From: Corythucha ciliata
Taxonomy: Eukaryota > Arthropoda > Insecta > Hemiptera > Tingidae
Length of the DNA stretch: 64,000 nucleotides
NCBI GenBank assembly: GCA_038030265.1
Contig: CM075938.1
Coordinates: forward strand, 15,973,009 to 16,037,008
Reading direction: 5' to 3'
Shown here: positions 35,056-46,834 of the stretch, in pieces
Position numbering within the stretch: the first letter of the stretch is position 1
Layout: each line of letters begins with the position of its first letter
Translations under genes and position numbers: made by a program
The notes under the pieces: model-generated
The model's input: only the letters and a program-made list of their open reading frames with translations
Told to the model about the DNA's origin: nothing
Database searches by the model: none

Positions 35056-36903
35056 GCCCGAATGGGAGAGATTTAGAGCGTCTCGCCGGTCCACTACATT
35101 AATATGACAAACTTTTTTGGTTGAAGCCATCTAAAGCACTGCCCCCCTCTTTAGTTGACTTGCCAACTGCTATGATACGTACCGTTTCTTTGAACTTCGT
35201 AATAATCAACATTATGGCGGTTAATGATGAGTCCATTAAAACAACATAATGACCCATGAGGCTAACACTAGTCTTTGATCTTTTCATCTCTGAGTTGATT
35301 AATATTCGAAATATATGTTGGTTGCAAGGGGGGAGGGGGTAGACCTGGCAGAGAGGATGATGAGTTAGCGTCTACGAATTTTCGTAATTTATTTTTTAAC
35401 TTTTGAAATATGGATATGACAAAACGTTAACTATCACGCTAACAGATCCAATATAAATTGTCGTTTATTTCGTTCGTGGAAATGAAAAAGCAGTCATAAT
35501 TATTGTTTAGTTTTTTCTATTTCGAAATGCGTAAAAATAGACTAACGTGGTTGATGTACGACGCGGATGTTCACATTTCCCGAGTAGCTATTTTCCAGGG
35601 AACTAACTGCTAAGTGACCTGATAAATTGATTTATTGGTAGCTTTAATTTTAGCCCGGCATTTCACGAAGAATTACTTCGAAATATGCTTTAAATTTTCG
35701 GCGCAGCTAATTAAGAATCCCTAGAATTGAATCGGTATGGCAACTTGTGGGTGGGTGTAATTAATGTCTTTCATTGATTTTCAGAATATTAGAAGCCTAA
35801 TAATGACTTCTAAGCTTCTATCTCTCTCGCCTTCTCCCTTCCATCCCCAAGAAAAAAAAAGTGAGGGCGAAATAATGTAAATCGAGGAGCACCCTAACTC
35901 CCCCTTCCCTTCCAAACTTCTTTTCACAACATTATCCCTTCAATTCTTAAAAGATGTCTTATAAAAATATTCCACTCAGTTTCCATTTGTAATACTACAC
36001 GACCACTCTCCCCCCACCACCTTCACACCCCCATCCATTCTTATTTATCCGATTCGGCAATTTACCCACCCTGGCACTTTGTCATGCGGAATTATTCCTG
36101 AAATTTAATTCTGAACCCCCTCACCACTGATGGCTTCGGTAGGGCGGGAATAAGCTTCACAGTGGGTATGATAATAGCGAGGGGTGAAGGGGAGGAGGCG
36201 AGAGCCGTTTATTTCCATGACTACAGTTTTTTTTCCATCTTTTTTTCTACATTATGAAAATTGAAAGCGATTTTTTTTATTTTTCCGGAATCCACCCTCT
36301 TCGGTATTTTCGTATGTCTTTCCCCTTACAATCGTTTTCCCTCACTAAACTTCCAAGTGCCACCTTGTATTTTAATTTTTCCCCTCCTCCCATTCAGGCA
36401 TTGTTCTTTCCAGTTCGTTAAAAAAGTGTAGTGGTAAAGGGGCGGGGGGCATTGATTTACACCCCTCAAAGCATTTCCATTTAATGTACTTGTTATCTTT
36501 TCGGTACCCGATATCAAGAAAAGTCGAGGCTTATTCTCTTTTTATATTAAATGAACGCTCGACGTGCAGTCGATTGCTTTTCTTATTGTGGGGTGCTTTA
36601 ATGTATAAAGGGATATTTAAGAAAAGGCTATCAAGGGTGTAGCGTATATAACTAAGACATACGAGGTTCGTATCTTCTCTCATTCCTCTCTGTCAGCAAA
36701 AACAAAAATACAATTCTTGTTTTCCTCCATTTTCATCTTTAATGGAAGCCACATTTCACGGATATACGGTCATTGAAGTGTAAGGAACTGTAGGGAGGAG
36801 GGGGGGGGGTAAAAACGGTTTGCTGCACCTTTTTTTTCCTATGTGAAAACTATAACGGGGAAGAAAACGTATTCCCGCCGCCGTGACTGCGGCAATCTGC
36901 TGA

Positions 36904-37221
36904 GGAGGTTGAAATGTTTCAAAAAATCAGCACCGATGATCGGATGAGTAACTTACGTGATAGTGAAAGGCCACTGAAAAGTTCGGCGAAAACCGAGGTC
37001 GAGAGAGAGAAGGGTTTCACCGAACGTTGAAAGAGGAGCTCCATTGGCAGTAAATAGAGTGAACTTGCCGGGGCCGTCTTGTTTGTCGCGTCGTGTAGGA
37101 GGAATAACGCTTACCTCGGCTCCGGAATCGATGAGAAAACGACGTTTGGTGACTTTGTCAGTAACGAAAAGGCGGCATGATGTTTTCCGATGGTCACTCG
37201 CCGCGACCTGTGACCGGGAAA
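36904..37221 (-). pseudogene. Ty3/Gypsy aspartic protease, truncated
   Basis: The minus strand reads CRLFVTDKVTKRRFLIDSGAEVSVIPP, a retropepsin active site (DSG). The flap and C-terminal region follow, then, after one in-frame stop near 36952, VTHPIIGADFLKHFNLL, the usual post-protease block. The open frame overlaps the end of gag by about 30 bases in a different frame. Sequence homology ends abruptly at 36904, where duplication copy 1 begins. The protease would cleave the Gag-Pol polyprotein in an intact element. Here it is interrupted and lacks any downstream polymerase. Confidence 0.78.
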
Positions 37222-38022
37222 TTAGTTTTTTGGAAAAGAACAAGGGGAACGACATTTCTTGGCTTTTTCACCGAATTTTTCGTGATAAAAACAAAAAGAG
37301 GAGGAAGATTGATCTGAGGGACTGCGTTGTTTTGGTGAGTTCCGACGATTGCGAGGGGGAGAAGTAGAGCGACCTTGCTCGAGACGAGCGAGACGCTTGG
37401 AAAGGTCTTGTACTACGTCAAGTACTTGTGTAAAGTCGGAGTTCGAGCGTGAGTTCTGTGAAGGGCGAGACATCGAAGATATGTTTTGGCGTTGGTCCGG
37501 TGTTTCCAGTATTTTGTCCGCGAGCTTGGCTAAATTAGGAAGCGGTTCTGAACAAACGGCGAGGATCGACTGAACTGGGACTGGAAGTCGCTGAAGCCAC
37601 AGAATTTTGAGAGCTTCGTCTGTGAGTTGGTTGTATGCGAGTTCTTTCATCTTGGACCAAAGCTGTGACGGTTTATCGTCGGCGAGCTCTGTTTCAGTGA
37701 GCAGTTTTGTCAGCTTCCGTTGTTCACTGTCGGTGAAAGTCGAAATCAATTTAGTTTTGACTGTGTCGTACTTGTTGTTGACTGGTGGATTGGAAATTAT
37801 GTCGCTGATGTGTTCGAGAAAATCCGACTCGAGAGACGAGATTACGTAATTATATTTAGTGACGTCGCGTGTTATGCGATTGAGATCGAATTGTGCTTCA
37901 AGTTGCGCGAACCACAAATCGGGTCTGCGGCGCCAGAAAGGAGGTATGCGGACGGAAACGGACTCGACTTGGTGCGAAGCTGAGACGGCAAGTTCCACAG
38001 GCTCGTTGTTTGGGATCGACAT
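37222..38022 (-). CDS. Ty3/Gypsy Gag
   Basis: An open minus-strand frame of 266 residues from the Met at 38022 (MSIPNNEPVE). An earlier in-frame Met at 38052 falls inside the primer-binding site and is unlikely to be used. The N-terminal third has the VRIPPFW...PDLWFAQLEAQF block typical of arthropod Gypsy Gag proteins of this group, followed by a helical capsid-like region and a Ser/Arg-rich basic stretch (NRRNSPKQRSPS). Near the C-terminus is a CFYHEKFGEKAKKCRSPC knuckle. Gag packages the element RNA. It ends CSFPKN and the protease continues in another frame, either a natural frameshift or a decay mutation. Confidence 0.8.
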   Translation of the reverse strand: MSIPNNEPVELAVSASHQVESVSVRIPPFWRRRPDLWFAQLEAQFDLNRITRDVTKYNYVISSLESDFLEHISDIISNPPVNNKYDTVKTKLISTFTDSEQRKLTKLLTETELADDKPSQLWSKMKELAYNQLTDEALKILWLQRLPVPVQSILAVCSEPLPNLAKLADKILETPDQRQNISSMSRPSQNSRSNSDFTQVLDVVQDLSKRLARLEQGRSTSPPRNRRNSPKQRSPSDQSSSSFCFYHEKFGEKAKKCRSPCSFPKN

Positions 38023-38056
38023 TTTTTTTGCGTGGTTGTAGTCGTGGGTCACCAGA

Positions 38057-38189
38057 TGTAAGCTCGTTAAACGCTACGAATTACATGAATCAGATAGGAA
38101 CACCCAAAAGAATATAAATATTTAGCAACTGATAACAAAACAGGGCTCTTTTTATAATTAAAATAATCAATTATGAAGGGGATGCTACA
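38057..38189 (-). repeat. Ty3/Gypsy 5' LTR 3' end and primer-binding site region
   Basis: Minus strand: an A/T-rich stretch ending ...cgagcttaca, then t, c, and tggtgacccacgac at 38054-38041. An LTR ending in CA followed within two bases by a TGG primer-binding site is the usual layout for these elements. The LTR start is lost at the duplication joint at 38190. Confidence 0.5.
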
Positions 38190-40436
38190 GGTGCATAGCC
38201 CCCTACATCCAACTGTTCTAATTTTAATAAAAATAATTGAGGACCTCGACGGGTGTTTGGCTGTTTCTTCATATCATATCCAATTTCCAATTTTCTTAGG
38301 TTTTACAATCAGTTTCACAGGATTGTTCAATTCAGAGCATCATGTGGACTCTTTCAAAACTCAAATGAACACATTCGGCTCTTTCAAAAAATGAATTTCG
38401 TCATTTTGGCTCATTCAAAAACCATTTTCGCAGATTTTAATTGTCTCAAAAAAACCAAAGGTCAGATTTCGTTCCTTCCAAATCTAATTTTGCCAGTTTT
38501 CGCTAGTTTAGCAAGTTTTTCACTCTTCACGTCAAGCCAAATCTTATGAGGATCGTGTTAGGTTGTTTCTTGTTTAAGAATAAAGCCAAGAGCTCTCCGA
38601 CGGGGATCCAGTGCTTCGGGGTCTTGAAATAGCGAATACGAGCCGTCAGCGCAAAGCAAGTGAAATTCATAGATTGGACAAGTGGTTTTACGAGCCTATT
38701 GGCGGCGTCGCAGAGAGCAGAATACACGAACTTGCGGGCTTTGAGGGGCCGAACACATGAATCCCCGAGGTTTTCCAGTATAGCGTGCCGAATTAGAGAC
38801 GGTGAGAGCGGACAGCCCTCTGGGAGCCCGATCAGACGGGGTCCCTAAAAAGCTTATACTTAAGTGGACAAATTGGGAAAACGCTGGTAAAGTGAAGAAA
38901 TAGCGAAAATTCAATGATAAGAGTGAAAGATACGCGGCTGAAATTGAAGAAATGTGCAAATTCGTCGTTTCTGAAGGCTAGTTGCTAATATTGAAAAAGG
39001 CGCTAATTCGTGGCTTAAAGTGAAAGAAGCTGCTAATTTGAAGCTGGATTCGAGAAAAAACGCAAATTCGCGGCTGAAAATTGATTCCAGGTGGGGTGTA
39101 GGAAAAATTAACAGTAGGATAGGCATTAACCATCATAAGCGATCAGTCATGCGTGCTACTGCCTGCCTACCTGCTCCAGTCGCTGTACAAATTCTTAAAT
39201 AATAAAGCATCGTTTAAATGCAGTAAGCAAAGAAAACGTTCTATAACCCCCAACTGCCCCCGCCCATGTTTTGAGTAATTGAAAAACATTTTAAACTTAA
39301 ATACTCTCTATTTGAAATGAGAAAAGAATTTTCCAATAAAACAAACGAAGGCGAAACCGAAGAAAATAAAGGGAGAACGTAAAAAAAAAAAAAAGAAAAA
39401 AAGAGAAGGACTGCGGAGAATAAAAAATAGGATGGAAGCATCGAGGGAGGCAAGCGATAAAAATCGCAACAGTCGAATGGAAAACTCGGATACTTGTATA
39501 AGATGAAGGAAGAGGAGAGAGGGTGACGTGCTAGGTGGCGGTGTTGGGGGTTCCAGAATTGGGATGACATTGAATAAAGGATAAAAGCCCCTCCCCTCCT
39601 CACCCCTCGATCACCAGAAGCTTTGGGGGAAAAAAGGGAATAAATTGCTGGGTTTGCGAGGAGTAGATATATATATAAGGGTGGGGCTTTGGTGACAAGA
39701 TATTGGTCCCCATAACTCACACAACGACCCTCGCAGTTTGTGAAATGAATAAATTCGAAGAGAATGAGAAGAAAAGCGCTTGGTAGTGGTAAGGGGAGTA
39801 GGGGGTTGTGGGATGAGAATCTCTGTTGTCCAGAATTAACATGGGAGGGGGGAGTGAAGCACTCACAGTTCAAGGGGCTTGAAACGGGAAGGAAGGGAAA
39901 TGAGGATTACACTTTTTTAGCTGTCGCATGAATTTGAAATGAGAAATCAGGAAAAACTTTTTAAAAATGTCCTTCCCTCTCCACCTCCTATTTTTTTGTC
40001 CCCCTGGCAGTCACTTTTTTTTCGTCCCTATCTTATTCTTTTGATTGAATCGAATTTGCATTTTAAATATTAATCTTGCCACCCTCCTTCTTTTTCTTTC
40101 CTCCCTTGGTCATTTTCTTTTGTTCCATGTTCCACTAATTTGGGTATTATTGAGGGGAAGGAAGTCGAATAAACAGAAGACGTCACAATTTTTTTGTCCC
40201 ACCAGTTTTTTCTCCCCTTTAAATAAAAGAGTGTGACTTGAAATCGATAACAAATTCTGCGATTCTCGAATGTCATCAGAGTGAACCTGTGTAGCGACTT
40301 CAGCCGCTGGATCCATTGCGTATTAATTAATTGACGCTTTGTGAATAATAACTTAGTTTCTATTCCGAGAAACCGCAAGAAATATAAAGTTGGACCGAAT
40401 TAGTTTAACAATGAGTCTTCATTCTCTCCATTTTCC

Positions 40437-40475
<39 letters not shown>

Positions 40476-42323
40476 GCCCGAATGGGAGAGATTTAGAGCG
40501 TCTCGCCGGTCCACTACATTAATATGACAAACTTTTTTGGTTGAAGCCATCTAAAGCACTGCCCCCCTCTTTAGTTGACTTGCCAACTGCTATGATACGT
40601 ACCGTTTCTTTGAACTTCGTAATAATCAACATTATGGCGGTTAATGATGAGTCCATTAAAACAACATAATGACCCATGAGGCTAACACTAGTCTTTGATC
40701 TTTTCATCTCTGAGTTGATTAATATTCGAAATATATGTTGGTTGCAAGGGGGGAGGGGGTAGACCTGGCAGAGAGGATGATGAGTTAGCGTCTACGAATT
40801 TTCGTAATTTATTTTTTAACTTTTGAAATATGGATATGACAAAACGTTAACTATCACGCTAACAGATCCAATATAAATTGTCGTTTACGTATTTCGTTCG
40901 TGGAAATGAAAAAGCAGTCATAATTATTGTTTAGTTTTTTCTATTTCGAAATGCGTAAAAATAGACTAACGTGGTTGATGTACGACGCGGATGTTCACAT
41001 TTCCCGAGTAGCTATTTTCCAGGGAACTAACTGCTAAGTGACCTGATAAATTGATTTATTGGTAGCTTTAATTTTAGCCCGGGATTTCACGAAGAATTAC
41101 TTCGAAATATGCTTTAAATTTTCGGCGCAGCTAATTAAGAATCCCTAGAATTGAATCGGTATGGCAACTTGTGGGTGGGTGTAATTAATGTCTTTCATTG
41201 ATTTTCAGAATATTAGAAGCCTAATAATGACTTCTAAGCTTCTATCTCTCTCGCCTTCTCCCTTCCATCCCCAAGAAAAAAAAGTGAGGGCGAAATAATG
41301 TAAATCGAGGAGCACCCTAACTCCCCCTTCCCTTCCAAACTTCTTTTCACAACATTATCCCTTCAATTCTTAAAAGATGTCTTATAAAAATATTCCACTC
41401 AGTTTCCATTTGTAATACTACACGACCACTCTCCCCCCACCACCTTCACACCCCCATCCATTCTTATTTATCCGATTCGGCAATTTACCCACCCTGGCAC
41501 TTTGTCATGCGGAATTATTCCTGAAATTTAATTCTGAACCCCCTCACCACTGATGACTTCGGTAGGGCGGGAATAAGCTTCACAGTGGGTATGATAATAG
41601 CGAGGGGTGAAGGGGAGGAGGCGAGAGCCGTTTATTTCCATGACTACAGTTTTTTTTTCCATCTTTTTTTCTACATTATGAAAATTGAAAGCGATTTTTT
41701 TTATTTTTCCGGAATCCACCCTCTTCGGTATTTTCGTATGTCTTTCCCCTTACAATCGTTTTCCCTCACTAAACTTCCAAGTGCCACCTTGTATTTTAAT
41801 TTTTCCCCTCCTCCCATTCAGGCATTGTTCTTTCCAGTTCGTTAAAAAAGTGTAGTGGTAAAGGGGCGGGGGGCATTGATTTACACCCCTCAAAGCATTT
41901 CCATTTAATGTACTTGTTATCTTTTCGGTACCCGATATCAAGAAAAGTCGAGGCTTATTCTCTTTTTATATTAAATGAACGCTCGACGTGCAGTCGATTG
42001 CTTTTCTTATTGTGGGGTGCTTTAATGTATAAAGGGATATTAAGAAAAGGCTATCAAGGGTGTAGCGTATATAACTAAGACATACGAGGTTCGTATCTTC
42101 TCTCATTCCTCTCTGTCAGCAAAAACAAAAATACAATTCTTGTTTTCCTCCATTTTCATCTTTAATGGAAGCCACATTTCACGGATATACGGTCATTGAA
42201 GTGTAAGGAACTGTAGGGAGGAGGGGGGGTAAAAACGGTTTGCTGCACCTTTTTTTTCCTATGTGAAAACTATAACGGGGAAGAAAACGTATTCCCGCCG
42301 CCGTGACTGCGGCAATCTGCTGA
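38190..42323. repeat. Segmental duplication, copy 2
   Basis: A direct repeat of 32334-36903. It starts at the last 30 bases of a foldback-arm tip (gtgcatagccccctacatcc). Relative to copy 1 it lacks about 452 bp corresponding to 33009-33460, with a two-base microhomology at the joint (gggaa/aacgct near 38876). The left 900 bp differs more from copy 1 than the right 3.2 kb. It contains family B units (38285-38510), a short family A patch (38875-39090) and a 32-base poly(A) at 40440. It passes smoothly into unrelated sequence at 42324. Confidence 0.9.
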
Positions 42324-43019
42324 ATGGCCATCATCTTCTCTTCCTTACACTCACAAGAAAGAGGCAGAGTACCATACACTCTCCCTTCACCCCTTCACCA
42401 CCCACCCACGGCACAAGTTTAATCCAAGAGTGGCAATAAGGACTTCTTCCCTCCATAACCTTTTATCCCTTGCAAACCCCACTGCTGTATGGGCAGTGGT
42501 GGGGAGGGGGAATTCGGAACATTAATCTTATTTATGTGGCTACAAAACTGGTGAAATGGCCCCTGCTGCCTGGCTTGGACGGTGGGTTCCATGATTCTTT
42601 TTGCTCTTTTTTTTTCGTCTTCTTTTTCTCTCCCTCTTTCTTTTCTAACTGGACCTTCATTTTATATATTTTTTTTTGTTCAACAATTTATTTCTCTTTT
42701 CTCCGAGGCAGTTTCGTTGTTATATGGCAGGTTAAATCGACGTTAAAACTTACAGACTCAAGTCCCTTGGAAATATGTGCGATGTTATTTCAAGTTGAAA
42801 AAATCCTGTAGCACGTTTTTGCCCACTGCTGCTCGGTGGAATGCTCGACCATACAAAAGCCATGCTAAAATCAAACCCAAGACCATACTAAAATCAAGAA
42901 AAAGCACTGTAATTCGTATCTTATAGCTTGACAAAATTCGAAAATGCCAATTTGTGGTTTCTGGAGGCAACCTTTTTGCTGGGGATAAGAAGAAACATCC
43001 CTGTCATCAACATCAATTG
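42324..43019. other. No recognisable gene
   Basis: The sequence right of the duplication is T- and C-rich (a long tttttt/ctctttc region at 42598-42700), with no element, tRNA fold or convincing open frame. It is presumably the native continuation of the duplicated locus, since only copy 2 runs into it. Confidence 0.45.
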
Positions 43020-43125
43020 CAAATTCATAGCTAATAGTTGTGAGATAACACGTTAATTCACGGCTAAATTTGAAACAAAGCGCTGATTATTGATTAAAAT
43101 AGAGAAAACACGCTCATTTGTGGAT
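43020..43125 (+). repeat. Family A patch
   Basis: Three or four units (cacggctaaatttgaaac, gattaaaatagagaaaac) directly left of a family B array, the same pairing as at 15955-19640, 26430-28735 and 31790-33680. Confidence 0.5.
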
Positions 43126-43249
43126 CTGGTACGTCGGAAACCAATTTTTGGAGCGTCAGCTCCAGAAGCAGTATCTTGGCCTCCGTGACGGGAATGGCGG
43201 TAAAATGTCTTGTTTTCAACCTCCCCTCCCCTTAAACATATCCTATTCA

Positions 43250-43860
43250 CCTAATTGTCTTATTTTTAAAAAGTCTGAAAGTCCACTGTTTCCCAAAAAC
43301 CGGATTTTGTATTGCAGTTTCTGATAAATCTGCTCAAGAATCTGGGTGAACTTGATGATAGCGATTTGAATATACGGCCCTAGAATCTATAACATTTTAC
43401 CTAAAATCAGGCATTTTAGCTCAATATTTTAAAATCTAATTCAAAACAAATCTTGCTGCACGGTTTGCTCTTTCTAAAACTAATTATCGAAATTGAGCCT
43501 ATTTTGATCCAAAGTTTCGACCTCTCAAAACCAAGTTTTCGCATTTAGCTCGTCAAATACAAATTTCAGGGATTTTGAGTTTTACGATTTACGATAAACC
43601 AAATTTCACAGCATAAATAAGCTCTTCCTATTTTTTTTTGTTCTTACAAAAAACAGATTTGGTTCGTTTGAAAACCAAATTCGTGACTTTGGCCTTTTCA
43701 GATGACAGTGCCACCACGGAAATTCTCTCTTTCATAACCAAATTTCGTGAATTTTGCTTCTTAAAAAAAGAACTATTTTATGCCGTTTCAACCTTAATTT
43801 CGTGTGTTTTTTTTATTTAAAAAAAAAAAAAAAAATCGTGGCTTTCGCTCTTTCTAAAAT
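43250..43860 (-). repeat. Family B array
   Basis: Around eighteen units such as ctctttcataaccaaatttc and ctctcaaaaccaagttttcg on the plus strand, the reverse of the unit at 15955. A 19-base A-run (43819-43836) lies near its end. Confidence 0.65.
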
Positions 43861-45329
43861 CGGTTGGGATGCACGCGCGTTGTAGCGTCACTGCCACTCG
43901 AAAATGCTATCAGTGGACGACTGGCCTAAACCATATTCCGAGGCTTTGTATAATTTTTGGGCCAGTCACTTTAAACATCGAAGATAGCAAAAAATCCGGT
44001 AAATCAGAATTCTTAGTATGTTGATAGGGTGAATACCACTAGTATAAATCGAAGTTCACAGTTTCGATAACCCTGTGCCAACTTCAGGGTGCTCGAAAAA
44101 CACAAAAATTTCAGACTTTTTTTTTAGGATTTTGGCTTATTATCTCCCCAAATGCGCATTTCACCAAAAAGGATATGATTATACTTTTTAGAGAACACAA
44201 AATTATCTCAATTTTGAGCTTAAGTGGAGCTCTGTAAGTTCAATTTATCCTGAGATACATCCGTTCGAAAATAGGTCGTTCTTGCCCCAAAGCAAGACTT
44301 TTAAGGTTTGAACATCTCGCGTGAGAAATACCGGCTGAAGAACTGATCCTACGAAGAAGTCACGAAAAATGAAGTTGTAGTAAATGTAATCAGCCTCAAC
44401 TTAAGCCCAAAATGTGGCCTGTAGTCGCCATAACACCAATTGTCTTGCAAAAACGAGATTAAGATAAATCTGGATTTTCAACTTCTGGACCCCAACGATC
44501 TGAAGTTTATTTAAAAGGCATTAAATGCACAGAAGATAAAATTTGAATATTTGTAAACCAAATTTAATTACTTGATCATTTCTCACACACACCAAAAATA
44601 TGGGGCTTTTTTCTAATTGCACTTCAATATCACAAATATGGATATCTCGGCCACGTAATTGATCTCTTCATAAAGCCGGCTACACACATGTGGTATAACG
44701 AGCAAAATATTTTTCAAGTTTCAATTGGTCGGTTTTTATTGGCCCCGCAAATAATACGCGACCGCCCCTGGTGGCGTCTGAAAGTACACTACACTGTACA
44801 CACTGTACACTAGTGTGGCTAAGGCACTATTAAACGCTAGTACTGCATCACGCAAAGCGGAGCCATACTTGGTCCATCATATGATTATAATTATCACCTG
44901 ATCTCATTGACAAGTAGCATATTTTTATTTATTTCGACCGCTTTCCGCGTTTGTTTGCTGTTACGATGACAATATTTTCGTTCATGATATTGGGTTTACC
45001 CTAACGACTGAGGGACCAAATATGGCGCTGAAATCCGTGTTGCAACACCTGTGTTTTAAAGGTTCTCTAGTGTAGCTAGTGCAAAACAATGGAACGGAGC
45101 TAATTACTCACGTAGTAACCATTGCAATTTATTCAAGTTTTTATGAATAACCCCGCACCATCCACTGTCAATTCTACGTCAGTTCGCAAAAATCCACCAG
45201 TTGCAGCACTGGGGTGAATCTTTGCAGGGCCAATAGGCAATTGCCAGAAATTTATTAATATTTTGCTCATTACTTGGCAAACGATGATCTTCTCACCCTT
45301 CGCTATAAAACCTTCGTTCACTCAGCAGC

Positions 45330-45888
45330 AAACGCGACAGTCAATCTGGCTCGTCGGCCGCAACCGAAGACGCAACTGACCCATCACGCGTATCACATGT
45401 TCCATCAGGTGTAGACGTTCTTAGGGGCAGACAGACCCAACCGTGTGGGGCTGGACCAGGGACCAGCAAGGGCTTTCCTGTGGCTTCCACGAAGCTTCCT
45501 GCGTCAACATATCGCTCCTTAAATTCCTATCCTGCGGGTGCTGGAAAGGCTGTATAGGAGGTGAGTGCTCTTGCATGAGAGCAGGGCTAAAAATGCTCCG
45601 CTCTTTGCCAGGTATGCCGCGGCTCAACCTATACGAACGCCCCCGGCTGTTAGTATAGAGGCCTCTTCGGAGAATGAATATGTTGATATTCCAGAAGCCG
45701 CTGAACCTGCGATTACGTTCCTCACGAGCCATCAGTTGAACCTGAGCGTAACCTTCAACGTGGACCCTCCAAAAAGCGTAAAATGTAGGCCGCTCCCTAG
45801 CCAATTACCTAATCTTCGTTACACAACAAAATCTCAGGAACTTTTTAAGAGAATAGTGTGGAGAAGTCGAAAATGGTCTCGAATTTAA
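45330..45888 (+). pseudogene. Coding-like stretch of unknown family
   Basis: Two plus-strand frames look protein-like. The first is about 45333-45554 (Ser/Thr/Pro/Ala-rich, SQSGSSAATEDATDP...). The second runs to a stop at 45888 (about 90 residues, including ENEYVDIPEAAEPAITFLT and a basic end WRSRKWSRI). They are in different frames and could be joined by a short intron with a gtgagt donor at 45561 and a cag ending at 45611, but a stop precedes that donor. I recognise no family. Position inside the 4.3 kb inverted structure suggests mobile-element cargo or a captured gene piece. Confidence 0.25.
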
Positions 45889-46477
45889 TGAACACATATA
45901 TTATCAACTTATTTTCTTTGAATATAATGTACTATTATTATTACTATAAAAATAAGCGTTTTAAAAAAAGTATCTGTGTGAAACGAACATTTCACGTAAT
46001 ATAATTTCGTTACAGTAGCAGGTATCGCAACTGATCCTCGAGGTGTCGGAGCATTTTGACTGCTTTTTGGCAATGTTTTCTACTATTTCTTGTTGAATTC
46101 AATGCTTGCTGCACTCGAGCCGATGATTATCGTCTTACTGCAAGTATTTTGTCCAATAAATGCGAATGATGAGACTGGAATAAGAAAAAAAGGGGTTAGG
46201 TCAAAATAACTCCTTACCACCCTTCTAGGAATACTTATTGTGCCCCCACTCCAAAAATAATCAAACAAAAAACATGAAAAAATATTTTTTCGGACTTAAT
46301 TCAAGATTGTATTAAAAGTCACGAGGGTTAAATATTCCTCGATGAACAGTACACAAGTAATTGACGACCAAAGAGCCAAAATGGGTCAAAATGACTCATG
46401 CCGTCCTTCTAGTGTTGATTAAACATTCAGATCGCAGGGGGTCCTGGGAGCTCATTCTCCAATAATAGTATATTTCA

Positions 46478-46680
46478 AAACGAGTGAGGAAAGCGTTACT
46501 TTACGCGCGAGTTGTGTTTGGTGATCGAGGCGAAGATGAGTTCGCTAATTACTAACAACGAGTGCGTAAAGAACGCTATTTTTCGCTTGACCAACCAAGT
46601 GTGAGACACTTCACCACGACTCAATCCTAACAATGACAGAAAGTACTTTACATCACTCCTAGCAGTGACGTAAAGTAAGC
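46478..46680. repeat. Two short hairpins
   Basis: 46478-46514 pairs with 46556-46588 (blocks agcgtt.ctttacgc and cgagttg/caacgag). 46643-46678 forms a tight stem, tactttacatcact against agtgacgtaaagta. They may be remains of a small inverted-repeat element. Confidence 0.4.
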
Positions 46681-46834
46681 TAATAGCACGCTGAGATTAA
46701 AGTGTTGCTTTCGTCGAGAGGTTACCATGGTGAAAATAGCCACTTTTTCCGTACGTCAAGTGAAAAAAACAATACGTTTTTCGTAGCAATATGTAAATTT
46801 TATTCATATGTTAGAAAAAATTAACGAAATATAC

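Larger units (their letters stand above)
32334..36903. repeat. Segmental duplication, copy 1
   Basis: The sequence from gtgcatagcc to ggcaatctgctga recurs at 38190-42323 in the same orientation. From about 33680 onward the copies differ by only a few substitutions and small indels over 3.2 kb (for example a 4-base cgta insertion in copy 2 near 40889, one fewer AT repeat near 39668, differing homopolymer lengths). Contents in order: foldback tip, family B units (32440-32660), a moderately GC-rich block (32700-32990), the B-to-A junction (33056-33395), family A units to 33680, then 3.2 kb of non-repetitive DNA with a 33-base poly(A) at 35019. No gene was recognised in it. Confidence 0.9.
36904..38189 (-). 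mobile_element. Ty3/Gypsy retrotransposon fragment between the duplication copies
   Basis: Minus-strand order: the end of a 5' LTR (38057-38189), a primer-binding-site-like tggtgacccacgac (38041-38054), gag, then protease, cut off within the protease at 36904. Reverse transcriptase, RNase H, integrase and the 3' LTR are absent. The fragment exactly fills the space between the two copies of a segmental duplication, with no LTR or target duplication at its right joint. It did not arrive here as a complete insertion; its ends are the duplication breakpoints. Confidence 0.8.

Noticed and set aside
37044..37983. Several plus-strand frames across the Gypsy fragment
   Set aside because: They are antisense shadows of gag and protease, which have clear family motifs on the minus strand.
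39241..39873. A 210-residue minus-strand open frame in duplication copy 2
   Set aside because: The same DNA in copy 1 (33823-34453) is broken into several frames by one extra AT repeat and different A-run lengths. Composition is Phe/Ser/Leu-rich from T/C tracts. A real gene would not lose its frame by repeat-length noise between near-identical copies.
44686..44832. gccggctacacac and gtgtggctaaggc as MITE ends
   Set aside because: Similarity is limited to a handful of bases with gaps, and no target duplication is present.
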